From CANRIN01 sp964493515 (GTDB lineage: Bacteria > Bacillota > Clostridia > Oscillospirales > JAAYOS01), in the NCBI GenBank assembly GCA_964493515.1, contig CAZBNJ010000003.1, forward strand, positions 1 through 64,000: a stretch of 64,000 nt of DNA, read 5' to 3'. Positions 7,635 to 15,988 of this stretch are shown piece by piece. Each line of letters starts with the position of its first letter. Positions within the stretch are counted from its first letter, which is position 1. The notes below the pieces were generated by a model. That model saw nothing but the letters and a program-made list of their open reading frames with translations. It was not told the origin of the DNA and did not search any database. The position numbers were made by a program, and so were the translations under genes.

Positions 7635-8555
7635 ATGCAGATAACGATAGGGTTCGACGAGCGCGAGAGCCTGGACGTGTTCGCGCTCGATCTGACGCGC
7701 ACGGTCGGCACGCCGGTGGACTCGTTTGAGGCGAAGCTGCTATGGTCGGAGGACGCCGCCGACGCGGCGAGGAGCTGCGAGCGCGTGCGGATATACGCGG
7801 ACGGCAAGCTGGTGTTCACCGGAGTTGCGGACGAGGTGGACGTGGAATACGGGTCGAGCGGTCGGGTGCTGGAGGTCGCGGGCCGCGGGATGGCGGCGGT
7901 GATGATGCGTGTGGAGCAGGGCGCGCGCGAGTTTGCGGTCGCGGGATGGGCGGACATCAAAAAGCGGCTGGTCGACGAGTGCGGCATTGCGGCGGATGCG
8001 GATGTCGGGGCGCTGGGCAGCGTGCGGAAGTTTGTGATAACGAGCGGCGTATCGAGCTGGAAGGCGCTCTGCGACTGGGCCGGCGCGGCGGGGATGATAG
8101 CGCCCGGGTTCAGCGCGGACGGGACGCTGCTGCTGCGAAAGCAGGGCGACGGCGTGTTGACGCTGGACGAGGGGAGCGCGATATTCGCCGCCGAGCGGCG
8201 AACGGTATTTTCCGACGCGGTGAGCGAGGTGCTGATACGCGAGCGCGCGACCTGCCGTCAGCGGGTGGTGACATCCGACGAGCTGAAGGCTCGCGGCGTG
8301 AAGGGACGCGCGGTCATCGCGGCGTCCAAGGGCGCGCTTGAAGCGAAGGTGCCTGCGGCGAAGTGGGTGCTGGAGCGGTCGAGGCGCGGGTTTGACCGAT
8401 TTTCGATCGAGCTTGCGGGCGGGTTCGTATGCGAGCCGGGCGACGAGGTGCGGTGCTCGGTGGCGGGGCTGCCCGAGCGCGGCAGGGCGGACAGCGTGCG
8501 GACGATATTCGGCAGGAACGGCGTGCGGTGCGTCGTGGAGGGATTTGTCGAATAA
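7635..8555 (+). CDS. Phage baseplate hub protein (XkdQ / gpD-like)
   Basis: 306 residues. Its place after the LysM protein and before a spike-like protein is that of XkdQ/late control gene D products, which form the trimeric hub that joins tube to spike. The sequence has the alternating beta pattern of that family, with a central helix region (WADIKKRLVDECGI...SSWKALCDWAGAAGMI) that matches the conserved part of XkdQ-type proteins. GGGGGAG ribosome binding site before ATG 7635. The C-terminal domain (EPGDEVRCSVAGL...VRTIFGRNGVRCVVEGFVE) is the usual late-control ending. Confidence 0.8.
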   Translation: MQITIGFDERESLDVFALDLTRTVGTPVDSFEAKLLWSEDAADAARSCERVRIYADGKLVFTGVADEVDVEYGSSGRVLEVAGRGMAAVMMRVEQGAREFAVAGWADIKKRLVDECGIAADADVGALGSVRKFVITSGVSSWKALCDWAGAAGMIAPGFSADGTLLLRKQGDGVLTLDEGSAIFAAERRTVFSDAVSEVLIRERATCRQRVVTSDELKARGVKGRAVIAASKGALEAKVPAAKWVLERSRRGFDRFSIELAGGFVCEPGDEVRCSVAGLPERGRADSVRTIFGRNGVRCVVEGFVE

Positions 8556-8596
8556 CGCAGAGTTTGTGTGATTTTGTGTAAAAACAGGTGGATTTT

Positions 8597-9034
8597 ATGT
8601 GGATTTCCGAAAAACTGGGTTCGACTGAAGATGGTGCGCGGCTGCGTCGCGGCAAGGTGACAATCGAGGGAGAGGCTCCGGCGGTGGACGCGGACGGCGA
8701 GCTTCGCGACGCGGTGCTGCTCGCTCCGGCGGGGATATCGGCGATACCCAAGAACGGCGCGGACGCCGCGGTGGTCGAGTTTGACGGCGAGACGGCGGTG
8801 GTCGGCTGCGTGAACGGCGCGGAGGCGAAGTCGATCGTGCTGTCGGCGGGCGGAGCGGCGATACGGCTGGGCGAGGGCGGGATAGCGCTCGAGTTCGGCG
8901 GCGGGACGGTGTCACTCGGTGCGGCGGGCGTGTCGATGAGCTTTGGGGGCGCTGAGGTGCGGCTGAGCGCGGGCGCGGCGGTGATGAAGTTCGGCGGGCA
9001 GGAGATACGGCTGCCGCAGGAAACGGTGTCGTGA
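8597..9034 (+). CDS. Phage baseplate spike / gpV-like protein
   Basis: 145 residues from ATG 8597 with AGGTGG upstream; GTG 8588 is in frame but less well placed. Residues ~15-75 resemble the OB-fold of gpV-type spike proteins (RRGKVTIEG...LLAPAGISAIPKNGADAAVVEFDGETAVVGCV). The C-terminal ~70 residues are short repeated strands ending in Ile/Leu/Val with Gly turns, as in the triple-stranded beta-helix of membrane-piercing spikes. PBSX has XkdR (DUF2577) in this slot; here a spike takes it. No C-terminal iron-binding HxH motif is seen. Confidence 0.7.
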   Translation: MWISEKLGSTEDGARLRRGKVTIEGEAPAVDADGELRDAVLLAPAGISAIPKNGADAAVVEFDGETAVVGCVNGAEAKSIVLSAGGAAIRLGEGGIALEFGGGTVSLGAAGVSMSFGGAEVRLSAGAAVMKFGGQEIRLPQETVS

Positions 9035-9060
9035 CAGGGATTGGTTAGGAGTTGAGGGCG

Positions 9061-9118
9061 AACCGCGACGTTGTGCGCGCGAGTTCCAGAACCGCGACGT
9101 TGTGCGCGCGAGTTCCAG
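9061..9118 (+). repeat. Tandem 29-base repeat, two full copies
   Basis: The unit AACCGCGACGTTGTGCGCGC plus GAGTTCCAG (29 bases) occurs at 9061-9089 and 9090-9118 without change. A third, partial unit starts at 9119 and becomes the 5' end of R2 copy B. It lies in the gap between two baseplate genes. Confidence 0.9.
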
Positions 9119-9280
9119 AACCGCGACCGATTTTCCGAAATGTTCCACGTGGAACATTTTGGAAAATCGCGACCAATTCGGCATGGTCGCGAAGGGAGTC
9201 GGTTCGGCGCGAACGGTATGGTTTTGCGGAATACGTTGCGACAACCCCTTCGCGCGGTGTTCACACGTGGAACATTTCGG
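9119..9280 (+). repeat. R2 repeat, copy B, with parS at both ends
   Basis: Contains an exact parS (9141-9156) inside a longer inverted repeat (GATTTTCC / GGAAAATC), a hairpin TCGCGACC/GGTCGCGA, the R2 core (GAAGGGAGTCGG, GCGCGAACGGTA, CCCCTTCGCGC) and a second, damaged parS at 9258-9274 with one extra base. Confidence 0.8.
9141..9156. other. parS site (exact)
   Basis: Exact TGTTCCACGTGGAACA inside R2 copy B, between the spike and gp25-like genes. Confidence 0.85.
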
Positions 9281-9320
9281 ATATTTGGCGAACTTTTTGA
9301 TTTGTTGGGAGGTGATGGCG

Positions 9321-9668
9321 GTGGACGCTTATCTGGTGGACGGTGACTATGTGTACGACGGCGCGGGCGGCGTGAAGTCGAGCGACGACGAGCGGGACGC
9401 GCTGCTGAGGCGGTGTCTCGACAGGCTGAAGGCTCGCCGAGGAGGGTGCGTGCTCGAGCCGGAATTCGGGTCGAGGCTGTGGACCATAGGACGCGAGGAA
9501 CGGCGCGGGCGCGAGTCGGCGGCGATGCGATACGCGAGCGAGGCGCTTGAGCCGGAGGGTGTCAGCGTGCGCGGCGCGAGCGTTACCGAGCTGGGCGACG
9601 GCGCGGTGTGCGTCAGCGTGACGGTGGAGATAGACGGCGACTCGCAGGTGCTGTCGGTGACGATATAG
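9321..9668 (+). CDS. Phage baseplate protein, gp25/W (XkdS-like)
   Basis: About 115 residues. GTG 9321 is preferred because GGGAGG (9307-9312) lies 8 bases upstream; ATG 9315 is only 2 bases from it. The protein has the gp25/DUF2634 pattern: a short acidic N-terminus, helix, then RLKARRGGCVLEPEFGSRLWTIG with the conserved EFGS motif and a C-terminal beta pair (AVCVSVTVEIDGDSQVLSVTI). It forms part of the baseplate wedge that links sheath contraction to baseplate opening. Followed at once by baseplate J. Confidence 0.8.
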   Translation: MDAYLVDGDYVYDGAGGVKSSDDERDALLRRCLDRLKARRGGCVLEPEFGSRLWTIGREERRGRESAAMRYASEALEPEGVSVRGASVTELGDGAVCVSVTVEIDGDSQVLSVTI

Positions 9669-9682
9669 GGAGGGATGGAAGT

Positions 9683-10744
9683 TTGGAGTTTAAGACACAG
9701 AGCGAATATTTCTCGGAGATGATGGATGTTCTCCGTGAGAAGTCGGGGCGGGCGATAGGTGAACACAGCGAGCCGGCGATGCGTCTGCGCGTGCTTGCAA
9801 GCGAGCTTGAGGCGTTGGGCGCGGAGGCGTCGTGGATATGGCGGCAGAGCTTTCCGCAGACGGCGGACGGCGAGCGGCTGGACGAGTTTGCCGAGCTGCG
9901 CGGTCTGAAGCGCACCGAGGGTTCGGCGGCGAGCGGCAGCGTTCGGTTTTTCACCGACGGCGCGGCGGATGTGAGCGTACCCGCTGGGACGGCGGTTATG
10001 AGCACCGATCTTCGGCGATTTGAGACGACCGCGGCGATAACGATACCGTCGGGCAGCGAATACGGCGACGCTCCTGCGGTGTCGCTGCTGCCCGGTGTCG
10101 GCGGCAACGTCGCTGCGGGGGAGATATGCGTTATTGCCGAGCCTCCGGTCGGGGTCATCGCCTGCCGCAACATCGACGCGTTTGAGGGCGGCAGCGAGGG
10201 CGAGAGTGACGAATCGCTGCGCAGGCGACTGATAGAGGACTATCGCATGGCGAACGGGGTCGCGAACTCCGCGTACTATCAGCGGCTGGCGATGTCGGTG
10301 GACGGTGTGGTCAAGGCGACGGTGGTTCCGAGGAAGTACGGCGTGGGAACCGTTGCGCTGCACCTCGCGAGCAAGGAAGGCGGGGTCAGCAACGAGGTGC
10401 GGACGAAGGTGCTCGAGCTGCTGAACGCCGAGCGCGAGATATGCGTGGCGCCGTTCGTGCTCAGCACCAACATCTTGTACTACACGCCGGCGTTCAACTT
10501 GCAGGTACGCGCGGGGGCCGACCGAGACGCGATAACCGCCGAGGCGATAGAGAAGCTGTCGCCGCTGTTTGGCGGCCACACGCTGGGCGAGTCGGTCGCA
10601 TTCAGGGATGTCCTGCTTGCAATAAACTCGGTGGAGGGCGTGATCGGCGCGACGCCGAAGTCGGTCAATCCTCCCACTCTGTCGGGTGCAGTGGACAGGG
10701 TCATTGTGCTGAGCGGCACGAACTTTACGTTTGTGGAGGTATGA
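9683..10744 (+). CDS. Phage baseplate J protein (XkdT-like)
   Basis: 353 residues. TTG 9683 is taken as the start because GGGAGGG lies about 9 bases upstream and the protein then begins LEFKTQSEYFSEMMDVL, a normal baseplate J N-terminus; no better start exists. The body has the family core: helices with GERLDEFAELRGLKR, a beta domain with PAGTAV, FEGGSEGESDESLRRRL, then ANSAYYQRLAMSVDGVVKATVVP. Baseplate J proteins are wedge components homologous to T4 gp6. Overlaps nothing; next gene starts 4 bases later. Confidence 0.9.
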   Translation: MEFKTQSEYFSEMMDVLREKSGRAIGEHSEPAMRLRVLASELEALGAEASWIWRQSFPQTADGERLDEFAELRGLKRTEGSAASGSVRFFTDGAADVSVPAGTAVMSTDLRRFETTAAITIPSGSEYGDAPAVSLLPGVGGNVAAGEICVIAEPPVGVIACRNIDAFEGGSEGESDESLRRRLIEDYRMANGVANSAYYQRLAMSVDGVVKATVVPRKYGVGTVALHLASKEGGVSNEVRTKVLELLNAEREICVAPFVLSTNILYYTPAFNLQVRAGADRDAITAEAIEKLSPLFGGHTLGESVAFRDVLLAINSVEGVIGATPKSVNPPTLSGAVDRVIVLSGTNFTFVEV

Positions 10745-10748
10745 CCGC

Positions 10749-11321
10749 ATGGGATACTCTTCGTTTGGGCGGATGAGAGCGCTGCTCGAGCCGCTGCGGC
10801 TGTACGACTTTGAGCGGGAGGGCATCAGCTCCGCCGAGCTGCGCGCCGCTGCGGTCGCGATAGACGGCTTTGAGGGAGCGCTTGGGGAGCTTATGCGCGA
10901 GCTGTCGCCCACGACCGCCGGGGAGGACGGCATTTCGATGTACGAGGACCTGCTCGACCTCCATCCGCCGGGAGACCTTGAGGCGCGGCGACGCGGCGTG
11001 CTCGCGCTGATGTCGTTTGACGGAAGGTCGAACATCGACTCGCTGCGGAGCCTGCTTGCGGCGTGCGGTCTTGAGGTGACGGTGAGCGAGTCGTCGTCGG
11101 CAGAGCAGGTCGTGGAGGTGGCTTTTCCCGGCGTGGCGGGCGTGCCCGACGACTTTGACGTGGTGCAGTCGATAATCGAGCGTATGCTGCCCTGTCATCT
11201 CGAGGTGCAGTACGTATACAACTACATCACATGGAAGATATTTGAGCGGTATTTCCGCACATGGAACGCGCTGGAGGACTCTGGCTACTCCTGGCAGGAG
11301 CTTGAGCTGATAATCGAATAA
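10749..11321 (+). CDS. Phage baseplate/tail protein (XkdU-like, DUF2313)
   Basis: 190 residues from ATG 10749, with GGAGGT at 10735-10740. Placed between baseplate J and the tail fibre, as XkdU is in PBSX. The C-terminal part (DFDVVQSIIERMLPCHLEVQYVYNYITWKIFERYF) has the conserved tail of this family: LP-H motif followed by a Tyr/Trp-rich strand. It links the baseplate wedge to fibres (T4 gp7/gp53-like role by analogy). Confidence 0.8.
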   Translation: MGYSSFGRMRALLEPLRLYDFEREGISSAELRAAAVAIDGFEGALGELMRELSPTTAGEDGISMYEDLLDLHPPGDLEARRRGVLALMSFDGRSNIDSLRSLLAACGLEVTVSESSSAEQVVEVAFPGVAGVPDDFDVVQSIIERMLPCHLEVQYVYNYITWKIFERYFRTWNALEDSGYSWQELELIIE

Positions 11322-11333
11322 GGAGGGGATTCT

Positions 11334-12548
11334 ATGAGTTCAACAAACAAGACAAACAGGCTGCATCTGAACCAGTGGCTTGCGACCGACAGCCCGCGGC
11401 GTATCGACTTTAACAACGACAACAGCGCCATCGACTCGGCGTTTCTTACGCTGGAGAACAGGGTGAGCGCTAACGAGACCGCGGTAAACTCCTCCGCCGA
11501 GGGCGTCAAGACGACGCTTCGCGGTGAGCTTGCCGACGAGGTGGAGCGGCTGGAGTCGGAGATCGGCGAGACGCGGAGATTCGCGATGGACAGCTACAAC
11601 GCCCTGCTGATGGAGGAGGACGGCCTCAACATCGCAAAACTTGAACCTACCGCCACCGGGGTGTGGGTGGAGCGGTTTGCCGACCTCAGCGATTTTGACA
11701 TGTCGCTTGGGGCGAGCAATCGCGTGATAGCCAACAGCGGCAGCGGCATCAGCTTTCTGCCGCAGACCGGTATCCGGACGCTTCCGCTGAGCGCCGCGAC
11801 CCAGATGAGCGGCAATTTCGCGATGGTGTTCGAGCTGGACAAGCCGGCGACGTTGACCGGACTTCATTTCAGCATGGTGTGGGCGGAGAAGATGTACGCC
11901 TTTTCGCAGTCGCTGTACCACGCCTCGAAGGACGAGGACGGCAACATAACGGTGGGCGAGCTTATCCACACGCAGCACAACACGTCGATACCGATGGCGT
12001 CGTTTGCGAACTCTCTGGACACGAGCGGCATACACCTCGAGCCGGGGCTGTACTGCTATGTCAGCGGCTCGGGCAACCAATACTACTGCTCGCCGATACC
12101 GACGTACAACGAGGACACCTGCATGCCGCCCGAATATTCGCAGACCTTCTACACCTTTGACAACACTACAAAGGCGCTGACCGTCAAGGCGAACTACGCG
12201 CCGTATCTCGGCGTGTCCTGGCAGTATGACGACGGGTCGCTGCCGCGAATGGTGACCAAGCTGCTGGACTTCGGCTCACCCGCGGCACAGGCGGTGGTGT
12301 ATGTCTACTCAAACACCGACGACCAGGTGTTCCAGGCGACCGCGATAGACGAGGACGGCAACAGCTACGCGGTGACCGCCGACCCGAAGTGTCAGCACGT
12401 CGCCGTGGCGAGCAACCGATATATGTCGCGGTATGTCATTGGGCTGACCGCGCCGGTACAGAAATTCAAGCTGGACATACACTACGGTTCGGCGCTGAAG
12501 GGCACGATATCGCGCATTGTGGTCGCCACGCTGCGCGATACGGAATAA
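11334..12548 (+). CDS. Phage tail fibre / receptor-binding protein
   Basis: 404 residues. The N-terminus (KTNRLHLNQWLATDSPRRIDFNNDNSAID) is a typical baseplate-attachment motif of Firmicutes tail fibres, and residues ~40-90 form a coiled coil (LENRVSANETAVN...LADEVERLESEIGETRRFA). The remaining ~310 residues are beta-rich and aromatic, probably the receptor-binding domain. A strong AAGGAGGGG ribosome binding site precedes ATG 11334. Small downstream genes may encode assembly or accessory proteins. Confidence 0.8.
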   Translation: MSSTNKTNRLHLNQWLATDSPRRIDFNNDNSAIDSAFLTLENRVSANETAVNSSAEGVKTTLRGELADEVERLESEIGETRRFAMDSYNALLMEEDGLNIAKLEPTATGVWVERFADLSDFDMSLGASNRVIANSGSGISFLPQTGIRTLPLSAATQMSGNFAMVFELDKPATLTGLHFSMVWAEKMYAFSQSLYHASKDEDGNITVGELIHTQHNTSIPMASFANSLDTSGIHLEPGLYCYVSGSGNQYYCSPIPTYNEDTCMPPEYSQTFYTFDNTTKALTVKANYAPYLGVSWQYDDGSLPRMVTKLLDFGSPAAQAVVYVYSNTDDQVFQATAIDEDGNSYAVTADPKCQHVAVASNRYMSRYVIGLTAPVQKFKLDIHYGSALKGTISRIVVATLRDTE

Positions 12549-12560
12549 AGGAGGGTCACT

Positions 12561-12707
12561 ATGGGAGTTATGACCAGGCTGCCGATAAACCCGCTGGGCG
12601 ACGCGCTGCTGCGCCGTGACGCGGACACGAGATCGCTTGGGCAGATGCTGTGCGAGCTGGAGCTGGAGATTATCGAGCTGAAGGCGAAGCTCGGGGAGGA
12701 CGCGTGA
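12561..12707 (+). CDS. Small phage protein, 48 aa, helical
   Basis: Too short for most gene finders. ATG 12561 follows AAGGAGGGTCACT, a good ribosome binding site. The last half is an amphipathic helix rich in Glu and Leu (LGQMLCELELEIIELKAKLGED). The stop overlaps the next start (ATGA at 12704-12710 region), so the two are coupled. Function unknown. Confidence 0.6.
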   Translation: MGVMTRLPINPLGDALLRRDADTRSLGQMLCELELEIIELKAKLGEDA

Positions 12708-12835
12708 TGAGTATGAAGGAGAAGCTGGCTTTCCGCTGGGAAAAGGGTTGGCTTACGCGCGAGCTGCTTGAGCGATACGTCGAGCTGGGCGCGATAACTG
12801 CGGCGGAGATGGCGGAGATTGTGGGAGAAGCCTAA
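12707..12835 (+). CDS. XkdX-like small phage protein, 42 aa
   Basis: ATG 12707 overlaps the previous stop. The sequence has the XkdX pattern: a Trp followed by basic residues, WLTRELLERYVELG, then ITAAEMAEIVGEA. XkdX-like proteins close the tail fibre module in many Bacillota prophages; their job is unknown. It is the last prophage gene in the window. No holin, amidase or integrase follows before the leftward housekeeping genes. Confidence 0.7.
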   Translation: MSMKEKLAFRWEKGWLTRELLERYVELGAITAAEMAEIVGEA

Positions 12836-12837
12836 AC

Positions 12838-12942
12838 CCCGACCGGTTTGGCATGGTCGCGAAGGGAAGGGGTCAGCGCGAACGGTAGAGCTTTTCGGGA
12901 TGCGTAACGACCACCCCTTCGCGCAATGTTCCACGTGGAACA
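12838..12942 (+). repeat. R2 repeat, copy C
   Basis: Directly follows the last phage gene. Contains GGCATGGTCGCGAAGGGA, GCGCGAACGGTAG, a central segment and CCCCTTCGCGC, ending in an exact parS. Confidence 0.8.
12927..12942. other. parS site (exact)
   Basis: Exact TGTTCCACGTGGAACA at the 3' end of R2 copy C, next to a terminator. Confidence 0.85.
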
Positions 12943-12944
12943 TT

Positions 12945-12977
12945 AAAAAACAGGAGCCTTTTGGCTCCTGTTTTTTT
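12945..12977. terminator. Bidirectional intrinsic terminator
   Basis: AACAGGAGCC, loop TTTT, GGCTCCTG followed by seven T on the + strand and preceded by six A, which gives a T-run on the - strand. It separates the prophage from the convergent DUF4340 gene. Confidence 0.95.
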
Positions 12978-13001
12978 GCGTATTTTTCGCAGCTGCGGGC
13001 A

Positions 13002-14510
13002 CTACTGCACGCGCGGAATAGTCTCGCCGCGGTCGACATAGCCGAACGCGTTTATGAGCGAGTTCACCAGGTCGCGGTGGACGTAGAAGCCCGTCTCCTC
13101 GCCGCCGAATACGACCGCGTAGCGACGCTCGTTGACGGTGTACAGCTCGAGCGTGTTCGTCTCGCCGTCGGTGCGGGTGACCACTATCCTGAGCGCGGGC
13201 GTGCGGGGAAGGTTCACGCTTCCCTTTTCGTACGCCTCGTAGATGTTTATGCCGAGCGTTGCGGCGTACAGGCGGGAGGCGTTGGTGGACGACATCGGCG
13301 TGCCGTCGAGGCTGCCGCTGACCGTGCCCGCCGTTCCTTCCTCGGTGGACTCGGTGTAGCTCAGCTCGAGCGTGCGATGCGTGCCGTCGAGCAGGTCATA
13401 GTCCACCCTGCTGACCTCGCGCACGTTGTCGCGCAGCAGCATCTTGAACATGATGTCGGTGTAACTCAGCTCAAATATCGAGCTGTACACGCCCTCCGCG
13501 GTGAGGATGGTGTCCACTCCCTCGACCATGACGTAGGCGTTGCTGCCGACGATGTTGCCGATGAGGTAGTGCACCTCGTCGCCGTCAGTGTTCTTTATCC
13601 AGACCTCCTTGGGAGCGTCCAGACCGCACTCCGCGAGCTGCTCGTCGGTCGGGTCGTCGATATACACGCCGTTTATGGTTATCAGCACCGCGATGTTTAT
13701 CAGACGGTTCTCCGCCTGATCATCGCTTACGAAGGTCTCGATAGGCGAGTCCATATACATCTGTGTGGCGGGGTTCGCAAACTCGCCGTCCTCCACCTTG
13801 CGGACCTGCATATCGTAGCCGGTGGCCGGGTCGAGCACGCGGACGAAGGTTATCGCGCCGTCGGTGACGACCTCCATCGAGTCCGAGTCGTAGTAGTCGG
13901 GGAAGAACGAGTAGGTGCGGTAGCTCATCTCGTCGCGGGTGAGCGTGCCTATGCCGTAGGCGCCGACCGCGTAGACGTTGCCGTCACCGTTGGAGCAGTA
14001 GTAGCTGTTGCCCAGCGCGGTGGGCGCTCCGACCAGCAGCTCATACTTGCGCGAGCCCGAGTCAAAGCTGGTGGCTATTTTCCAGGTGGGCGCGTCCAGG
14101 CCGTACTGGCTCAGGTCGGTCGGATTTTCGGCGACAAGCGACAGCGCGGACAGGGTGGAGGCGTTGACGGCGGTCGAACGGAAGGCGTCGGCGTCGTAGC
14201 TCCATCCCTCGCGCGAGGGCGAGATGGCGTATTCGACATTCGAGTTCGTGACGCTTGAGGTGATGGTGTGCACCTTGTCGCCGTTCGCGTCGTAGACGGT
14301 GATGCTGTCCAGCTTGGTGAACTGCTCGTTTATGAGGTAGTGGGTCTCGATGGGCGCAAACGTCTCGGTGGGCGAGGCGGACGCGTTCGGCCCGTCGGTG
14401 GGCTCGGGCAGGAGCACGAGTATCAGCACCAGCACGGCGACCACGACGAGCGCGATTGCCGCGATGATGATGTTTCGCTTCATCTGATTTCCGTTCTGCT
14501 TTTTCTCCAT
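13002..14510 (-). CDS. DUF4340 membrane-anchored protein of an ABC module
   Basis: 502 residues with a basic N-terminus and one membrane segment (about residues 12-34), then an extracytoplasmic region. Two similar repeats, each with a LSQYGLDAPTWKI / LAECGLDAPKEVWI motif, match the DUF4340 family, in which this motif recurs. It is the last gene of a four-gene leftward unit with an ATPase, a permease and a GldG-like protein, and overlaps the preceding gene by one base. In this cluster type DUF4340 is thought to be an extracellular partner of the transporter, but its substrate is unknown. A long Ser/Thr/Pro linker follows the membrane anchor. Confidence 0.85.
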   Translation of the reverse strand: MEKKQNGNQMKRNIIIAAIALVVVAVLVLILVLLPEPTDGPNASASPTETFAPIETHYLINEQFTKLDSITVYDANGDKVHTITSSVTNSNVEYAISPSREGWSYDADAFRSTAVNASTLSALSLVAENPTDLSQYGLDAPTWKIATSFDSGSRKYELLVGAPTALGNSYYCSNGDGNVYAVGAYGIGTLTRDEMSYRTYSFFPDYYDSDSMEVVTDGAITFVRVLDPATGYDMQVRKVEDGEFANPATQMYMDSPIETFVSDDQAENRLINIAVLITINGVYIDDPTDEQLAECGLDAPKEVWIKNTDGDEVHYLIGNIVGSNAYVMVEGVDTILTAEGVYSSIFELSYTDIMFKMLLRDNVREVSRVDYDLLDGTHRTLELSYTESTEEGTAGTVSGSLDGTPMSSTNASRLYAATLGINIYEAYEKGSVNLPRTPALRIVVTRTDGETNTLELYTVNERRYAVVFGGEETGFYVHRDLVNSLINAFGYVDRGETIPRVQ

Positions 14511-15973
14511 TACCGGTTTTTCCTCCTGAACCAGACGACTCCGCCCGCGACCAGCACGCCGACCGGGATGACGACGCAGATCGACCAGAAGATGAAGTTC
14601 GCGTCGGCGTTGGTTATGCTAAGCGACGTGGACTGCGCGTAGCGGGCCTCGACGATTATCGCGTCCGAGTCCTCGTTCATGAAGTTTATCGCGCTTATCA
14701 TCAGGCGGCGATTGAGGAAGATGTCGTTGCTGAGCACCGCGTCCGACGCGACGCCGGTGGACAGGAAGAGGATGTTCGACCTGGAGCCGGTATTCGGATT
14801 GCTCTGCTCGCTGAGTACGCCGATGTAGAACGGGCCGTTTGTGTCGCCGTCCTGCTTGGTAAAGCTGGAGATGTTCTGACCGCTCGCGGTCGATTTGCCG
14901 TAGGACGTGGCGGTGGTGGTGAGCAGCGAGGTCGCGCGGCGGAATCCCTTGACCGTGCCGTTGCCCCACAGCACGTTCCACGCGCGCGAATAGGTGGAGA
15001 CGACATAGTCGCCGGTGCTGCGGTTTATCGAGGCGGTCAGGTCGTGGGTCTGGTCGAGCGCGGGTATGACCGCGACCGGGCTGGTATACGCCCACTCGCT
15101 GTCGCAGACGAGCGTATCCTGCGGCGCGACGCCCCAGTCCTCCATGAACAGCTCGAACTTGGTGAGGTGCTTGCCTATCGAGGTGTCGTAGAACACGATG
15201 ACGTTTCCGCTGCCCGCGAGGTACGCCTCCAGGCGCTCTATCTCGATGTCGGTAAAGTCGCTTTTCGGGTTGGTGATTATCAGCAGCGCGCAGTCCTCCG
15301 GCAGCTCGTTTATCGCCAGATTGAGGCGGTCAAGCGAGTAGTTGGCGGTGGTGAGCAGGCTGTTGAGGCTGGACAGGTCGTCCTCGTCGTGACCGCTGGT
15401 GCGTATCGCCTTGGGCAGCGAATCGGCAAGGCAGTACATGATGGCGGAGGAGAACTTCTGCTCCGCCTGGAGTCCCTGCTGCTGCGTGCCCTCCGAGTAG
15501 TCGATGCGGATGTCGTAGAGGTCGGACGGGCTTACCGTCTTATAGCGCTTCGAGCTTTCGATTATGATGTCGTTCTCGCTGGGAGTGGCTATCTCCGAAT
15601 ACTTCTGCACGATGTCCGGATTCGAGTACGGGTCGACATAGCGGACGGAGAGCTTTCCGCCGCTGAGCTGTTCGTAGCGTATCAGCACCTCGCGTATCGG
15701 GCGATAGGTGGAGGTGTTCTGATAGGCGTACTCGGTGGACAGCACCGTGACGCTTATCTCCTCGGGAAGGGTCTCGAGCAGCTCGACGGTGGTGTCCGAT
15801 ATGGTATAGAGACGGTTGTCGGTTATGTCCCAGCGGAGGCCGAGACGGTCGGTCAGAAGCACGCCGAGCACGTTGACGAGCACCGCCGCCACGAGGAATA
15901 TCGCGGTAAAGATAATCGCCATCGAGCCGTATTTCGTCCTCTGCCCCTTCTTGGGGGCGTTATTGTTAGCCAT
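14510..15973 (-). CDS. GldG-like ABC transporter auxiliary protein
   Basis: 487 residues. One N-terminal membrane segment (~20-45) and one at the C-terminus (about residues 460-480, followed by a RRKNR stop-transfer tail). The extracellular part begins with RLGLRWDITDNRLYTISDTTVELLETLPEEISVTV, the hallmark of the GldG/DUF7088 family, and continues with a Rossmann-like domain (ALLIITNPKSDFTDIEIERLEAYLAGSGNVIVF). GldG was named in gliding Bacteroidota, but this family is common in non-gliding Clostridia beside an ABC-2 ATPase and permease. Gliding is not implied. Confidence 0.9.
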   Translation of the reverse strand: MANNNAPKKGQRTKYGSMAIIFTAIFLVAAVLVNVLGVLLTDRLGLRWDITDNRLYTISDTTVELLETLPEEISVTVLSTEYAYQNTSTYRPIREVLIRYEQLSGGKLSVRYVDPYSNPDIVQKYSEIATPSENDIIIESSKRYKTVSPSDLYDIRIDYSEGTQQQGLQAEQKFSSAIMYCLADSLPKAIRTSGHDEDDLSSLNSLLTTANYSLDRLNLAINELPEDCALLIITNPKSDFTDIEIERLEAYLAGSGNVIVFYDTSIGKHLTKFELFMEDWGVAPQDTLVCDSEWAYTSPVAVIPALDQTHDLTASINRSTGDYVVSTYSRAWNVLWGNGTVKGFRRATSLLTTTATSYGKSTASGQNISSFTKQDGDTNGPFYIGVLSEQSNPNTGSRSNILFLSTGVASDAVLSNDIFLNRRLMISAINFMNEDSDAIIVEARYAQSTSLSITNADANFIFWSICVVIPVGVLVAGGVVWFRRKNR

Positions 15974-15988
15974 TTGTCCTGTCCTCCC

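Noticed and set aside
9061..9118. CRISPR array
   Set aside because: Two adjacent identical units without spacers and no cas genes nearby.
12819..14258. A 479-codon frame antisense to the DUF4340 gene
   Set aside because: Same composition effect; it even starts inside a parS repeat. The - strand product is a clear family member.
14510..15973. Evidence for gliding motility from the GldG name
   Set aside because: The family is common in non-gliding Clostridia; no other gliding genes are present.
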